Shown here: positions 43,177-51,972 of the stretch, one piece after another | Position numbering within the stretch: the stretch's first letter is position 1 | Layout: each line of letters opens with the position of its first letter | Source of the DNA: Ga0077555 sp033764055 | Lineage (GTDB): Bacteria > Pseudomonadota > Alphaproteobacteria > Rhizobiales > Hyphomicrobiaceae | Assembly: GCA_033764055.1 (NCBI GenBank) | Contig: JANRJI010000124.1 | Span: 18,809-82,808 of the forward strand | Length of the DNA: 64,000 nt | Reading direction: 5' to 3' | Notes under the pieces: generated by a model | Database searches by the model: none | Told to the model about the DNA's origin: nothing | The model's input: only the letters and a program-made list of their open reading frames with translations | Translations under genes and position numbers: made by a program

Positions 43177-44016
43177 TCATACGGCGTGAGGCGGCAGCCC
43201 TCCGCCGTCGATGACGATGGTCTGGCCCGTGATGAAACCAGCTTCCTCGGATGCCAAATGCGCGACGGTGGCCGCAATCTCGTGAGGCAGGCCGTGGCGA
43301 CCCATCGGCAGTGCCTTGGCGCGCTCCTTGAGTCCGGCCTCCACATCGTTCCAGCCAGCCCTCAGCGTCGTCGAGATGGCGCGATCTGTCCGGATCGAGC
43401 CGGGGCAGATGGCATTCACGGTGATGCCCAGCGGCGCGAGGTCGAGCGCGAGTGAGCGGGTCATGCCGATGACGGCGGCCTTCGATGCCGAGTACACGGC
43501 CCGCTGCGGCAGTGCGTACATGCCCGCCACGGACGACATCGAAATGATGCGGCCCCAGCCTCGCGACTTCATGTGGGGAACCGCGGCGCGCGCCATCAGA
43601 AACGGGCCCAGGGCATTGACTGCCATCACCTTGTGCCAGGCGTCGACGGGGATCGTCTCGATCTCGCCTCGGTCCTGACCATGCGGAGCGCCAGCATTGT
43701 TGACGAGAATGTCGAGGCGGCCGTGACGGGCGATCGTCTCGGCAACGAGCTGGCCGGCTCCAGCCTCCGTCGAAACGTCGCCCTCGAGTGCGGATGCCTC
43801 GCCGCCGACGGCCCGTATCGCCGAGACGAGGCTGTCGAGACCCCGCCACTCGGTCCTGCGGTCCACCGTGTTGTCGTTGTCGACGCCGGCTGCGCGTGCA
43901 TCGCTGGCGACGACGATGGCGCCATCGGCTGCGAGACGGCGAGCGATTGCCGCGCCGATGCCGTTCTCCTTGCCGCAGCCCGTGACGAGGGCGACGCGTT
44001 GCGGTCTCGTGGTCAT
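43177..44016 (-). CDS. SDR-family dehydrogenase of the TTT/CoA-transferase cluster
   Basis: A 279-residue classical SDR: TGCGKENGIGAAIA (nucleotide loop), DILVNNAGAP, MSSVAG (catalytic Ser) and YSASKAA (catalytic Tyr and Lys). An insertion after strand 2 (DARAAGVDNDNTVDRRTEWRG) is notable. The ATG at 44016 is chosen over 44079. It lies between the TctC and CoA-transferase genes, both on the same strand, so it probably oxidises a beta-hydroxyacyl intermediate or reduces a ketone in their pathway; this is inference. Confidence 0.89.
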   Translation of the reverse strand: MTTRPQRVALVTGCGKENGIGAAIARRLAADGAIVVASDARAAGVDNDNTVDRRTEWRGLDSLVSAIRAVGGEASALEGDVSTEAGAGQLVAETIARHGRLDILVNNAGAPHGQDRGEIETIPVDAWHKVMAVNALGPFLMARAAVPHMKSRGWGRIISMSSVAGMYALPQRAVYSASKAAVIGMTRSLALDLAPLGITVNAICPGSIRTDRAISTTLRAGWNDVEAGLKERAKALPMGRHGLPHEIAATVAHLASEEAGFITGQTIVIDGGGLPPHAV

Positions 44017-44114
44017 GGTGGAGCTCGTCAGCTGGCTGAGGTGGCCCTTGGCCTGCCGTCCGCTCCCCCAATGGGACACGGAGCGAACGACGGCGCCTGG
44101 TGGCGGGGCAACGG

Positions 44115-45062
44115 CTACTTCTTCTGGTCCTCGACCAGTTTCGCGTACTTGTCGGTCTCTTCCTTGACCACCTGGCCAGCCTTGTCAGGGCCGATGAAGA
44201 CGTCCTTCATGTAGCGGCTCTTGACGACGGCCTGAACGGCTGGCGTCTGCATTCCGGCCTTGAATGCCGCTGCGAGCTTATCGACGACCGGTTTCGGCGT
44301 TCCCTTCGTCGTGGAGACGATCAGGTAATTGCCGCTGCCGATCTTCCAGCCGTTGTCGTGCATGCTCAGGATATCGGGGAAGCGCTCGAGCCGCTCGGCC
44401 ATCATGGAGCCGATCATGCGCAAGGCGCCGGACTCGACGTGAGGGCCGAAAGTGCCGCCGGAGAAACCGAAATCCACCTGGTTGGCCAGCGTGGCGGTGA
44501 CAGCGCCGTTGCCGCCCTGGGTCGGGACGGGAATGATCTCCACGCCCTCCTGCTTGGCGACGAATGCGAAGATCAGCCGGTCGAGCTGGTACTGCGAGGC
44601 GTACTTGATGGAGCGCTTCTCGGCCTTAGCGGCGTTGATCACGTCCCGCATCGATTTGTACGGGCGGCTCGGATGCGTGAAGAGGCCGTCCTGGAACAGG
44701 CTGATCAGCGCGATGTGCTCGAAGTCGTCGTGCTTGTACTGGGTCTTGAGCACCAGCGGCTCGAAGGCGAAGGTGAGCGAGCCGCCGGCATAGATCGTGT
44801 AGCCGTCGGGGCTGGCCTTCTTGATGTCCATGGCGGCGACGCCGCCGCCGGCACCCGGCTTGTTCGTGACCAGGACCGGCTGGCCGAGGCTCTTTGTCAT
44901 GGGCTCGGCAACCGCCCGCACGACGGCGTCCGTGCCGCCGCCCGCACCGAAGCCGATAATGATGTTGATCGGCTTGGTCGGAAACTCCTGCGCTGCTGCG
45001 TATCCAGAAAGCGTGGCGGCCAGCAGGACCGTCGTCGCCGCCGTCGAGATGGTTCGTTTCAT
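44115..45062 (-). CDS. tctC: TctC/Bug-family periplasmic substrate-binding protein
   Basis: A 315-residue Bug-type receptor with signal peptide (cleavage near SGYAAA) and the family FPTKPINIIIGFGAGGGTDAVVR start and VTNKPGAGGGVAAMDI. It binds the carboxylate in the periplasm and presents it to TctAB. It lies 54 bp after the TctA stop on the same strand. The Bug family is greatly expanded in beta- and alphaproteobacteria, so the ligand cannot be predicted; a di- or tricarboxylate is usual. Confidence 0.92.
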   Translation of the reverse strand: MKRTISTAATTVLLAATLSGYAAAQEFPTKPINIIIGFGAGGGTDAVVRAVAEPMTKSLGQPVLVTNKPGAGGGVAAMDIKKASPDGYTIYAGGSLTFAFEPLVLKTQYKHDDFEHIALISLFQDGLFTHPSRPYKSMRDVINAAKAEKRSIKYASQYQLDRLIFAFVAKQEGVEIIPVPTQGGNGAVTATLANQVDFGFSGGTFGPHVESGALRMIGSMMAERLERFPDILSMHDNGWKIGSGNYLIVSTTKGTPKPVVDKLAAAFKAGMQTPAVQAVVKSRYMKDVFIGPDKAGQVVKEETDKYAKLVEDQKK

Positions 45063-45115
45063 TTCGTCTCTCCTCCCTTGCTCCGACGCCGGGCGATCGT
45101 GCCCGGTGCCACACG

Positions 45116-46636
45116 TTACGCGTCCTCCGCGCCGACTTTCGTGCCTTCTCTCAGCTTGCGCATGGTTCCGAGCCGCCAGATCGAGATGGCGGCAAGCACG
45201 AGGAAGGCAATCGCCGCCGGATGGTTGGCCAGTGAGCTGATCTTGCCGTCGGTGATGATCATCGCCTGGCGCAGGGACAGCTCCGCCATCGGCCCCAGGA
45301 TGAACCCGATCAGGAACGTGATGAACGAGAAGTCGAACTTCTTCATGAAGTAGCCGACGAACGCGAACACCAGCATCAGGTAGACGCTGAACATCCCGCT
45401 ACCCTCGAGGTAGGCGCCGATCACGCAGAGGAAGATGATGATCGGCACCAGGATCACCTCGGAGACGGCGATCAACCGGGCGAACAGGCTTTGACCGACG
45501 ATGCCCATGATCAGCATGATCCCGGACGCCAGCACCATGCCGATGAAGATCGCATAGACGAGCACGGCGTCGTCGCGGAACAGGAATGGGCCAGGCGTCA
45601 GCCCGTGCAGCATGAAGGCGCCCATCAGCAGCGCGGCCGAGGCGCTCGACGGGAGGCCGATGGCGAACATCGGGATGAGGCCGGCCGGCACCGAGGCGTT
45701 GTCGGCGGATTCGGCGGCAGCCACGCCCTCGAGGCGACCCTTGCCGAAGCTCTCCGGGTCCTTGTCGCGGCGCCTCGTCCAAGCGTAGGCCAGGAAGGAC
45801 GACAGGCTGGCACCCATGCCGGGGATGCTGCCGATCGCGATCCCGACGAAGGACGAGCGCAGGATCGTCGGCATGCATGTCATGAACTCTTTCCAGGACA
45901 ATGCCCGGTTCTCCGGCGTGCCGCCGGTCAGATGGGCCGCCTTGTGCTCGTAGGAGCCTCTCCACCCCTTGTCGATCTGAACGAGCATCTCCGAAAGGGC
46001 CAACGTGCCGATGGCGACGGCCAGTAGCGGAATGCCGTCATAAATGTCGGCGAAGCCGAAGGTGAGGCGCGGCTGGCCCGTCTCCATGTCGAGCCGCGGC
46101 GCGGCCAGCAGGAGACCGAGGAAGCCGGCGATGAGGCCCTTGTAGAAGGAATGCCCCGACACTGCAGCGATGAAGGTGATGGCGAAGATCAGCACTGCCG
46201 TGAGCTCGACGGGTCCGGTGCCCACGGCGAGAACGGCGAGCGGCTGCGCCAGGGCCACCAGCACGATCGTCGAAATGAAATCGCCGAGAACCGACGCAAC
46301 CAGGGCGATCTTGAGCGCCTTCTGCGCTTTGCCCTGCTGCGTCAGAGGATAGCCGTCCAGGGCCGTTACGACCGACTGCGGCTCACCCGGCACGTTGATC
46401 AGGATGGCCGTCAGCGCGCTTCCAGTATTGCCGCCCTTGCTGACCCCGATCAGGAACGAGATGCCGGCCAATGGTGGCAGCTTGTAGGTGATCGGGATCA
46501 GGAGCGCGATGGCTGTCGCGCGGCTCATGCCCGGAAGCACGCCGACGATGTAGCCAATGAACAGACCGAGCGTGATGTAGCCGATCACCTCGACCGACAT
46601 CACGTTGGCCGCTGCCTGGATCATCTGGCCGTACAT
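45116..46636 (-). CDS. tctA: TctA, large membrane subunit of a tripartite tricarboxylate transporter
   Basis: A 506-residue permease with about twelve membrane segments and the TctA motifs GVLPGMSRATAIALLIP and SKGGNTGSALTAILINVPGEPQSVVTALDGYPL (the usual form has GGSTTAI). Another conserved loop is VGIAIGSIPGMGASLSSFLAYAW with GRLEGVAAAESADNA. It uses the proton or sodium gradient to import the ligand delivered by TctC. The gene is 13 bp after TctB. Confidence 0.93.
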   Translation of the reverse strand: MYGQMIQAAANVMSVEVIGYITLGLFIGYIVGVLPGMSRATAIALLIPITYKLPPLAGISFLIGVSKGGNTGSALTAILINVPGEPQSVVTALDGYPLTQQGKAQKALKIALVASVLGDFISTIVLVALAQPLAVLAVGTGPVELTAVLIFAITFIAAVSGHSFYKGLIAGFLGLLLAAPRLDMETGQPRLTFGFADIYDGIPLLAVAIGTLALSEMLVQIDKGWRGSYEHKAAHLTGGTPENRALSWKEFMTCMPTILRSSFVGIAIGSIPGMGASLSSFLAYAWTRRRDKDPESFGKGRLEGVAAAESADNASVPAGLIPMFAIGLPSSASAALLMGAFMLHGLTPGPFLFRDDAVLVYAIFIGMVLASGIMLIMGIVGQSLFARLIAVSEVILVPIIIFLCVIGAYLEGSGMFSVYLMLVFAFVGYFMKKFDFSFITFLIGFILGPMAELSLRQAMIITDGKISSLANHPAAIAFLVLAAISIWRLGTMRKLREGTKVGAEDA

Positions 46637-46649
46637 GCGAGCCTCGAGC

Positions 46650-47099
46650 TCAAGGAAGAGGGATCTTCAGGGCCCAGGTGACGATGGCATAGGTGACCGC
46701 AAGCGTAGGCAAGGCCACGGTAGCGATGCGCAACGGATTGACCTCGCCCATGAAGACCATCGTCGCGGCAATCAGCACGATGCCGCCTGCCCAGGTGCCG
46801 AACCAATGAAAGACGAGAACCGACCCGAGGATGATCGCCGAGATCAAGAGGAAGAAGCCGAGCTCGGACCAGGTCAGCGGCGCTTGCGGTTGGCTCTCGT
46901 ACTCGCTGGGCTTGGTCATGGCCTGCACGAGGAGGCCGATGCTGGACAGGCCGACGCCGGCCAGCATGACCATCGGATAGAAATAGGGCGATAGACCATG
47001 CCAGACGCCCTCGGCATTCTCGTTGGGGATGACGATCATCACCATCACCGCCACGAAGCCGAGCAGCCCGATTGCGGCGAAGAAATCGACCTTGCGCAT
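46650..47099 (-). CDS. tctB: TctB, small membrane subunit of the TTT transporter
   Basis: A 149-residue protein with four predicted membrane segments (about 7-24, 37-57, 75-95, 100-140) and the family loop SPYFYPMVMLAGVGLSSIGLLVQ. It forms the small membrane part of the TctABC importer. First of the three transporter genes; 13 bp before tctA. The gene order TctB-TctA-TctC differs from the classic tctCBA. Confidence 0.85.
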   Translation of the reverse strand: MRKVDFFAAIGLLGFVAVMVMIVIPNENAEGVWHGLSPYFYPMVMLAGVGLSSIGLLVQAMTKPSEYESQPQAPLTWSELGFFLLISAIILGSVLVFHWFGTWAGGIVLIAATMVFMGEVNPLRIATVALPTLAVTYAIVTWALKIPLP

Positions 47100-47285
47100 G
47101 TGCCTCCCGACACCCAGCGATCAGGTCGTGCCCGCAGCGGAGCCAAGCAGACCCGTCGTTGCTCTTGTGTTTGTGTCCGGCAGACTGGCAGCAATCCGGG
47201 GCGTGGGCAACAGCGAGGCGACACGACGAGGCGACCCTGCCCCGACGGCGGTCGGAGCGATCGGTCTTCGGTCTCCGGTGCGAGC

Positions 47286-48644
47286 TCATGCGCGATGCGC
47301 GTCGCGGGCGATCACGCCTGCGTCCGACAAGCCGTCGATATTGCGGGCCAATTGGAGCAGCGCGCGGGCCTGATGCGGAACCAAGACGCCGTCGGCCGCA
47401 CCAAGAAACTTGGCGTCGAGCTCGGCGTCAGTCATCGGACGGCCCCGGCTGCCGATGCAATCGCGGATACGTCGCGACACAACGCTGCCGTCCGCGAGCC
47501 GGACGGTCACATCAGCCCCGTCATGGGGCACGGCGGGGTCGGTCGTTACCTCAATGCGATTGCGCAACGCGGCGATGGCAGGGTCACGGATCGCCTCGTC
47601 GGTGCCTTCTGGGATGCCGGCGCGACCGCGGGCCAGAGCCGCCGCGACCCACTGATAAAGGCTCACCTGGCCTTCCATCTCGTCTTTCGGGTGGCGCCTG
47701 AAGCAAAGCGCCATGGCCGTCGGATTGGCATTGATCTCGACGGCGGCGACGACGTCGGCGGTCGTCCTGCGCTCACGGGCGATCTCGAGCGCCGCATCGA
47801 TCAGGGGATGGATGACGATGCCGCACGGATAGGGCTTGTAGGTATTGGCCAGGATCTCCCAATGACTGCCGAGGCCGACCGTGATGTGGCCGAGGTGCGG
47901 GCTCTCGGCGAAGCATGCGGCAAAGCCATAGCGGGCCTCGATCACGGTTTGCGAAGATGTGAAACCCGCCTCGGCAAGCACGGCGGCCCGAAGGCCCGAC
48001 TGGCCGGCGAAGGCAGGCAGCCCAGCCGTGCACATGGTTCCATGCAAGGCGCGGATGCCGGAGGACTGTGCGGCTGCGGTGCCGACGGCCATGCGCGCCC
48101 GCTGCAAATCGAGCCGCAGCAACCGGGCCGCGGCGAGAGCCGCGCCGATGCCGCACGTGACGCCGGTCTGGGACCACGCGATGTCGCCCTTGGCCGGCGC
48201 CACGGAGATCGCCTTGCTCAGCCGGCATACCGCCTCGACGCCCAGGGTGAAGGCGGCCAGCGCCTCGGCACCCGTCACGGGTCGCAGCTCGGCCACGGCC
48301 AGGATCGTCGCCATCACGGGGCCGCTCGGGTGGACGATCGCCTCGGCATGGGTGTCGTCGAAGGTGTTGATCGACGAGGCCAGGGTGTTGATGAAGGCTG
48401 CCGTGAGCGCGTCGGTACGGTCGGAGCGCCCAATGAGCCCGGTGCGAGGCGATCCAGCGAACGGCTGCAGTGCGCGCCAGGCCCGCTCGACCCCGTCATG
48501 GCGGGCTCCGCCAAGCGTGCAGCCCAGGATGTTGACGAGGCTGCGCACGCCTTCGCGCCGCACGTCGGATGGAATGGCACTGGCCGGGGTGTCGACCACG
48601 AAGCGCGTGATTGCAGCAGTTGAGTCGACGGCGGTCTCGGTCAT
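47286..48644 (-). CDS. MmgE/PrpD-family protein
   Basis: A 452-residue MmgE/PrpD protein. Members include 2-methylcitrate dehydratase, cis-aconitate decarboxylase and itaconate-linked enzymes. Visible parts: NILGCTLGGARHDGVERAW, the FINTLASSINTFDDTHAEAIVHPSGPV segment with the DDTH motif of the active site, GWEVVNRL-like ALAAFTLGVEAVCRL, and KPYPCGIVIHPLIDAAL with the conserved KPYPC. The ATG at 48644 has GAGG upstream; the long frame to 49145 has no other family sequence. In a TTT/CoA-transferase cluster it fits dicarboxylate or tricarboxylate breakdown. Confidence 0.88.
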   Translation of the reverse strand: MTETAVDSTAAITRFVVDTPASAIPSDVRREGVRSLVNILGCTLGGARHDGVERAWRALQPFAGSPRTGLIGRSDRTDALTAAFINTLASSINTFDDTHAEAIVHPSGPVMATILAVAELRPVTGAEALAAFTLGVEAVCRLSKAISVAPAKGDIAWSQTGVTCGIGAALAAARLLRLDLQRARMAVGTAAAQSSGIRALHGTMCTAGLPAFAGQSGLRAAVLAEAGFTSSQTVIEARYGFAACFAESPHLGHITVGLGSHWEILANTYKPYPCGIVIHPLIDAALEIARERRTTADVVAAVEINANPTAMALCFRRHPKDEMEGQVSLYQWVAAALARGRAGIPEGTDEAIRDPAIAALRNRIEVTTDPAVPHDGADVTVRLADGSVVSRRIRDCIGSRGRPMTDAELDAKFLGAADGVLVPHQARALLQLARNIDGLSDAGVIARDAHRA

Positions 48645-49053
48645 GGGAGCCTCGGAGGCGGGATCGGTGCCAAAGGGTAGGCACGTAAGCGCCGGTTGGC
48701 CAAGTCCTGCCGCGGAGACGTGTCGCGGCGGAGACGTCCTGCGGCGGCTCTTGCGCGATTGCCGGACCCTGCCGGCCAGGGCCACCTGGGTCGCCATCAG
48801 AAAACGGCGCCAATGGAGCGCCCAACCTTGCTGAGCGAGGGATGTCCGATCGGAGCGCAAGACCTTCCTGCCAGAGCGACGCGGTTGCCGAGCGCGCCGT
48901 GCACCGGTGTGGCCGACGCCGTCAATGTGGCGCGGTGCAGGATGGTCCCGATGCTGACCGGCCAGCGGATTCGACGGCGGCGCGACGACGGGCTGCATCC
49001 GGCTGTGCGAGCCACCCCCGTCACCAAGCCGGACAGGGGTGGCCGCGGCCCGA
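48645..49053. other. Non-coding gap between PrpD and CoA-transferase genes
   Basis: About 400 bp. No open frame here resembles a protein, and frames that span it are antisense extensions of flanking genes. A minor direct repeat, GCGGAGACGT at 48712-48721 and 48728-48737 (16-bp period), is present. It may hold the promoter of the run downstream (minus) that includes PrpD and TctBAC. Confidence 0.4.
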
Positions 49054-50289
49054 TCAGGAGGTCCGTCGCTTCTCGACGACGACGCCCGATGCCATGAGCC
49101 GCTCGATTGCAGCCTCGTCGAAGCCGTGCTCGGCAAGCACCTCACGAGTGTGGGCCGAGAACTTGGGCGGTGCGGACTTCATTCCGCCGGGTGTGCGCGA
49201 CAGGCGCACAGGTGTGCCCATGCCCTTGTACCAGTCCTTCTCGTAGATCATGCCGCGCGCCTTGGTGTGCTCGGCATTGGCCACCTGACCGGTGTCGAGC
49301 ACCGGACCGCACGGCAGGCCCGACTTCAGGAGCTCGAGGGCAAAGGCTACACCATCGACCTCGGCCAGCTTCGCCGAGATGATCTCGTTCAGGGCATCGC
49401 GATTGTTCTGGCGGTCCTGGTTCGTCCTGAAGCGAGGATCGTCGGCGAGGTCCGGCCGGCCCAAGACCTCGGCGACCTTCTTGAAGGCGCGGTTGTTGCC
49501 GGCGCCGATCATCACCGGGACGGTCCGAGTCGGATACATGCCGTAGGGCACCAGATTGGCATGCTGGTTACCGGTGAGTTGCGGCACCTTGCCCGACAGG
49601 AAGTAGTTCGGGAAGTGAGGGTGCATCAGCGACAGCGCCGAATCGTAAAGCGTCACCTCGATCTGCTGGCCCTTGCCCGAAGCAGCCCGCTCGTGCATCG
49701 ACAGCAGAATGCCGATCACGCAATAGAGGCCCATCGAGATGTCGACGACGGGGAGGCCGAGCCGCATGGGCCCGGAGTCCTTCGAGCCGTTGACGCTGTA
49801 GTGGCCGGCCATGGCGCCGACGATGCCATCGTACCCGGGGAATCCGCCGAGTGGGCCGGTCGAGCCGAAACCCGAGATCTTGCAGTAGATCAGTCGCGGA
49901 AACTGCTCCTTCAGCGTGTCATAGCCGATCCCCCAGGCTTCCATGGAGCCGGGCTTGAAGTTCTCGATGAGCACGTCGGCTCCTTCGAGGAGCTTCAGCA
50001 GGACTTTTCGGCCCTCCTCGTTGCCCAGATCGAGGCCCACAGACCGCTTGTTGCGATTGATGCCGATGAAGTAGGCGGCGTCGTCGTCGTGGAATGGGGG
50101 GCCCCAGTCGCGCACCTCGTCGCCCTGTGGCGGCTCGAGCTTGATCACGTCCGCGCCATGGTCGGCCAGGAGCTGCGTCCCAAACGGGCCGCCGAGCACC
50201 CGGGTCAGGTCGATGACCTTGACACCGGTGAGCGCCCCTCCCTTCGCCGCCTCGGGCGCCCCGCCCGACCCATGCCCGTCCTTGGCCAT
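49054..50289 (-). CDS. CaiB/BaiF (class III) CoA-transferase
   Basis: A 411-residue family III CoA-transferase. VKVIDLTRVLGGPFGTQLLADHGADVIKLE and D154 in PGYDGIVGAM, the catalytic Asp position, are intact; DVLIENFKPG follows the standard spacing. The ATG at 50289, preceded by GGGAGCGAGAG, is better than 50334. First gene of the minus-strand catabolic run; 409 bp separate it from the PrpD gene. Confidence 0.9.
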   Translation of the reverse strand: MAKDGHGSGGAPEAAKGGALTGVKVIDLTRVLGGPFGTQLLADHGADVIKLEPPQGDEVRDWGPPFHDDDAAYFIGINRNKRSVGLDLGNEEGRKVLLKLLEGADVLIENFKPGSMEAWGIGYDTLKEQFPRLIYCKISGFGSTGPLGGFPGYDGIVGAMAGHYSVNGSKDSGPMRLGLPVVDISMGLYCVIGILLSMHERAASGKGQQIEVTLYDSALSLMHPHFPNYFLSGKVPQLTGNQHANLVPYGMYPTRTVPVMIGAGNNRAFKKVAEVLGRPDLADDPRFRTNQDRQNNRDALNEIISAKLAEVDGVAFALELLKSGLPCGPVLDTGQVANAEHTKARGMIYEKDWYKGMGTPVRLSRTPGGMKSAPPKFSAHTREVLAEHGFDEAAIERLMASGVVVEKRRTS

Positions 50290-50411
50290 GTCTCTCGCTC
50301 CCAGATGACAGTTTTTCGGCTCTTTCGGTGCCACAAGCGCCGGGAGGTGGCAACCGCCGGCTCATCCATGCGAATCCGCGAGCCCTGTCGAGGTCGTCGT
50401 CGTGAGGCGAG

Positions 50412-51959
50412 TTAGGCTGCCTTCCGGATCTGCGGGGTGCAGTCCAGGAGCGAGGCCAGCGCCGCGAACCGCCGCTGAAGGCGCTCGCCGTCGAGGTGGT
50501 GGTGCGCCTTCGGCAGGCTCAGAACGAGCTTGCCGCCGTCGTAGGTGACGGGGGTCTCGTCGATGGTCCCGGGCATGCCGATCGAGAGCATGTGCGCTGC
50601 GCGGATGGCGGCGCCGAGGATGCGAGCCCGCCGATACAACCGGCGGGACACCAGATCCTTCAGGCGGTGCGACAGGTCGTCGTCGGTCTCCTTGTCCTGC
50701 TCGCTGGCGCCGACGTGGCGGAAGTAGACCGTCAGGGCCAGGAAGACGCGGCCGGGATGATCGATGCCGTTGAGGGCGGCGTGGGCGATAACGTTGAGGC
50801 TCTGCTCGCCGCGATAGTCGGGCATCGCGCGCCAACCGATGTCCGACAACAAACACGCCACCCGCCGCAATCGACGCTCCTCCTCGGTCTCCTTGGGGCC
50901 GGGCTCGACGAACAGCTGATCGGTCCAGTTGCCGAGCTCATGGGCATGCTCGACGGAGCGCGAACGGCGGCGCGCATAATCCTCCGCGAACGAGACCAAC
51001 GGATCCTTGCGGCGCTCGGCCTCGCCGAGCAGCGAGTAGAGGAGGCCCTCGCGTATGCCGAAGACCGAGAAAACAATATCGCTCGGCTCCATGCGGCGCA
51101 CGAGGCGCTCGAGCACGAGCGCGCCGTAGGGAAGAACCTCGCGACGCACGCGCGATACGGTGTCGCCGCCCTTCAGATCGACGATGCGCCGCGCCTTGCG
51201 GATGGTCTCCGACAGCTCGAGCGCCTCGCGGGCGGTGAGGCGGTAGCCGTGCATGACGCGCAGCGGGTAGCCGGTCATCGTCATGTGCAGCTTGCCGAGT
51301 GCACGCCACGTGCCGCCGACCGCGAAGAATGTGCGACCACGGCCACGTGGCAGCCACGGCAAAGCAGCGATGTGGCCGTCGACGATCTCCAAGGCGCGGT
51401 CCATGCGCCGCCCAGCCTCGTCCTGAAGGCGCAGGCCACCGAGCGGGAGCGTGTCAGACGACCGCCGCTCGCCGCCCACGATGTCGATCAACTCGAGGCT
51501 GCCACCGCCCAAGTCTCCCGCAATCCCGTCGGGATTGCGGAAGCCCATCTCAATGCCATAGGCCGCGAGCTCGGCCTCGCGCTCGCCGGACAGGATCTGG
51601 ATCGGCCAACCCAGCGTTCTTTCGGCCGCCGCGATGAAACTGGCGCCATTCGAGGCTTCGCGCACGGCGGCAGTCGCCACTGCCCGTACATTCTTGACGC
51701 GAAGGTTGCGCACGATGCCGCGAAACCGGGCGAGCGCCTCGATGGTGCGTTGAACGCTCTCCTCGTTGAGGCGGCCCGTCATGACGAGGTTGCGCCCGAG
51801 GCCGCACGGCACTTTCTCGTTGAAAAGGGGCGCCGGGCTTCTCACAGCGCCTTCGTAGACGACGAGGCGTACCGAGTGGGAGCCGATGTCGATGACTGCA
51901 ATCGGCTCGAGGCATGTGCCTTTGCCGCGGCACTCGTCGAAGCTCGTGAAATCCGGCAC
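50412..51959 (-). CDS. ppx: Exopolyphosphatase (Ppx/GppA family)
   Basis: A 515-residue Ppx. The actin-like ATPase domain has AVIDIGSHSVRLVVYEG and GDLGGGSLELIDIVGG; C-terminal half carries an HD-like region (ACLLSDIGWRAMPDYRGEQSL). It releases phosphate from polyphosphate ends. Encoded 13 bp downstream of ppk1 in the same direction, a pair common in Alphaproteobacteria that sets polyphosphate levels. Family length matches. Confidence 0.93.
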   Translation of the reverse strand: MPDFTSFDECRGKGTCLEPIAVIDIGSHSVRLVVYEGAVRSPAPLFNEKVPCGLGRNLVMTGRLNEESVQRTIEALARFRGIVRNLRVKNVRAVATAAVREASNGASFIAAAERTLGWPIQILSGEREAELAAYGIEMGFRNPDGIAGDLGGGSLELIDIVGGERRSSDTLPLGGLRLQDEAGRRMDRALEIVDGHIAALPWLPRGRGRTFFAVGGTWRALGKLHMTMTGYPLRVMHGYRLTAREALELSETIRKARRIVDLKGGDTVSRVRREVLPYGALVLERLVRRMEPSDIVFSVFGIREGLLYSLLGEAERRKDPLVSFAEDYARRRSRSVEHAHELGNWTDQLFVEPGPKETEEERRLRRVACLLSDIGWRAMPDYRGEQSLNVIAHAALNGIDHPGRVFLALTVYFRHVGASEQDKETDDDLSHRLKDLVSRRLYRRARILGAAIRAAHMLSIGMPGTIDETPVTYDGGKLVLSLPKAHHHLDGERLQRRFAALASLLDCTPQIRKAA

Positions 51960-51972
51960 GCCGGAAGCTCCT

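Noticed and set aside
48712..48737. Direct repeat GCGGAGACGT twice with a 16-bp period
   Set aside because: Only two short copies in GC-rich DNA; this is expected by chance.
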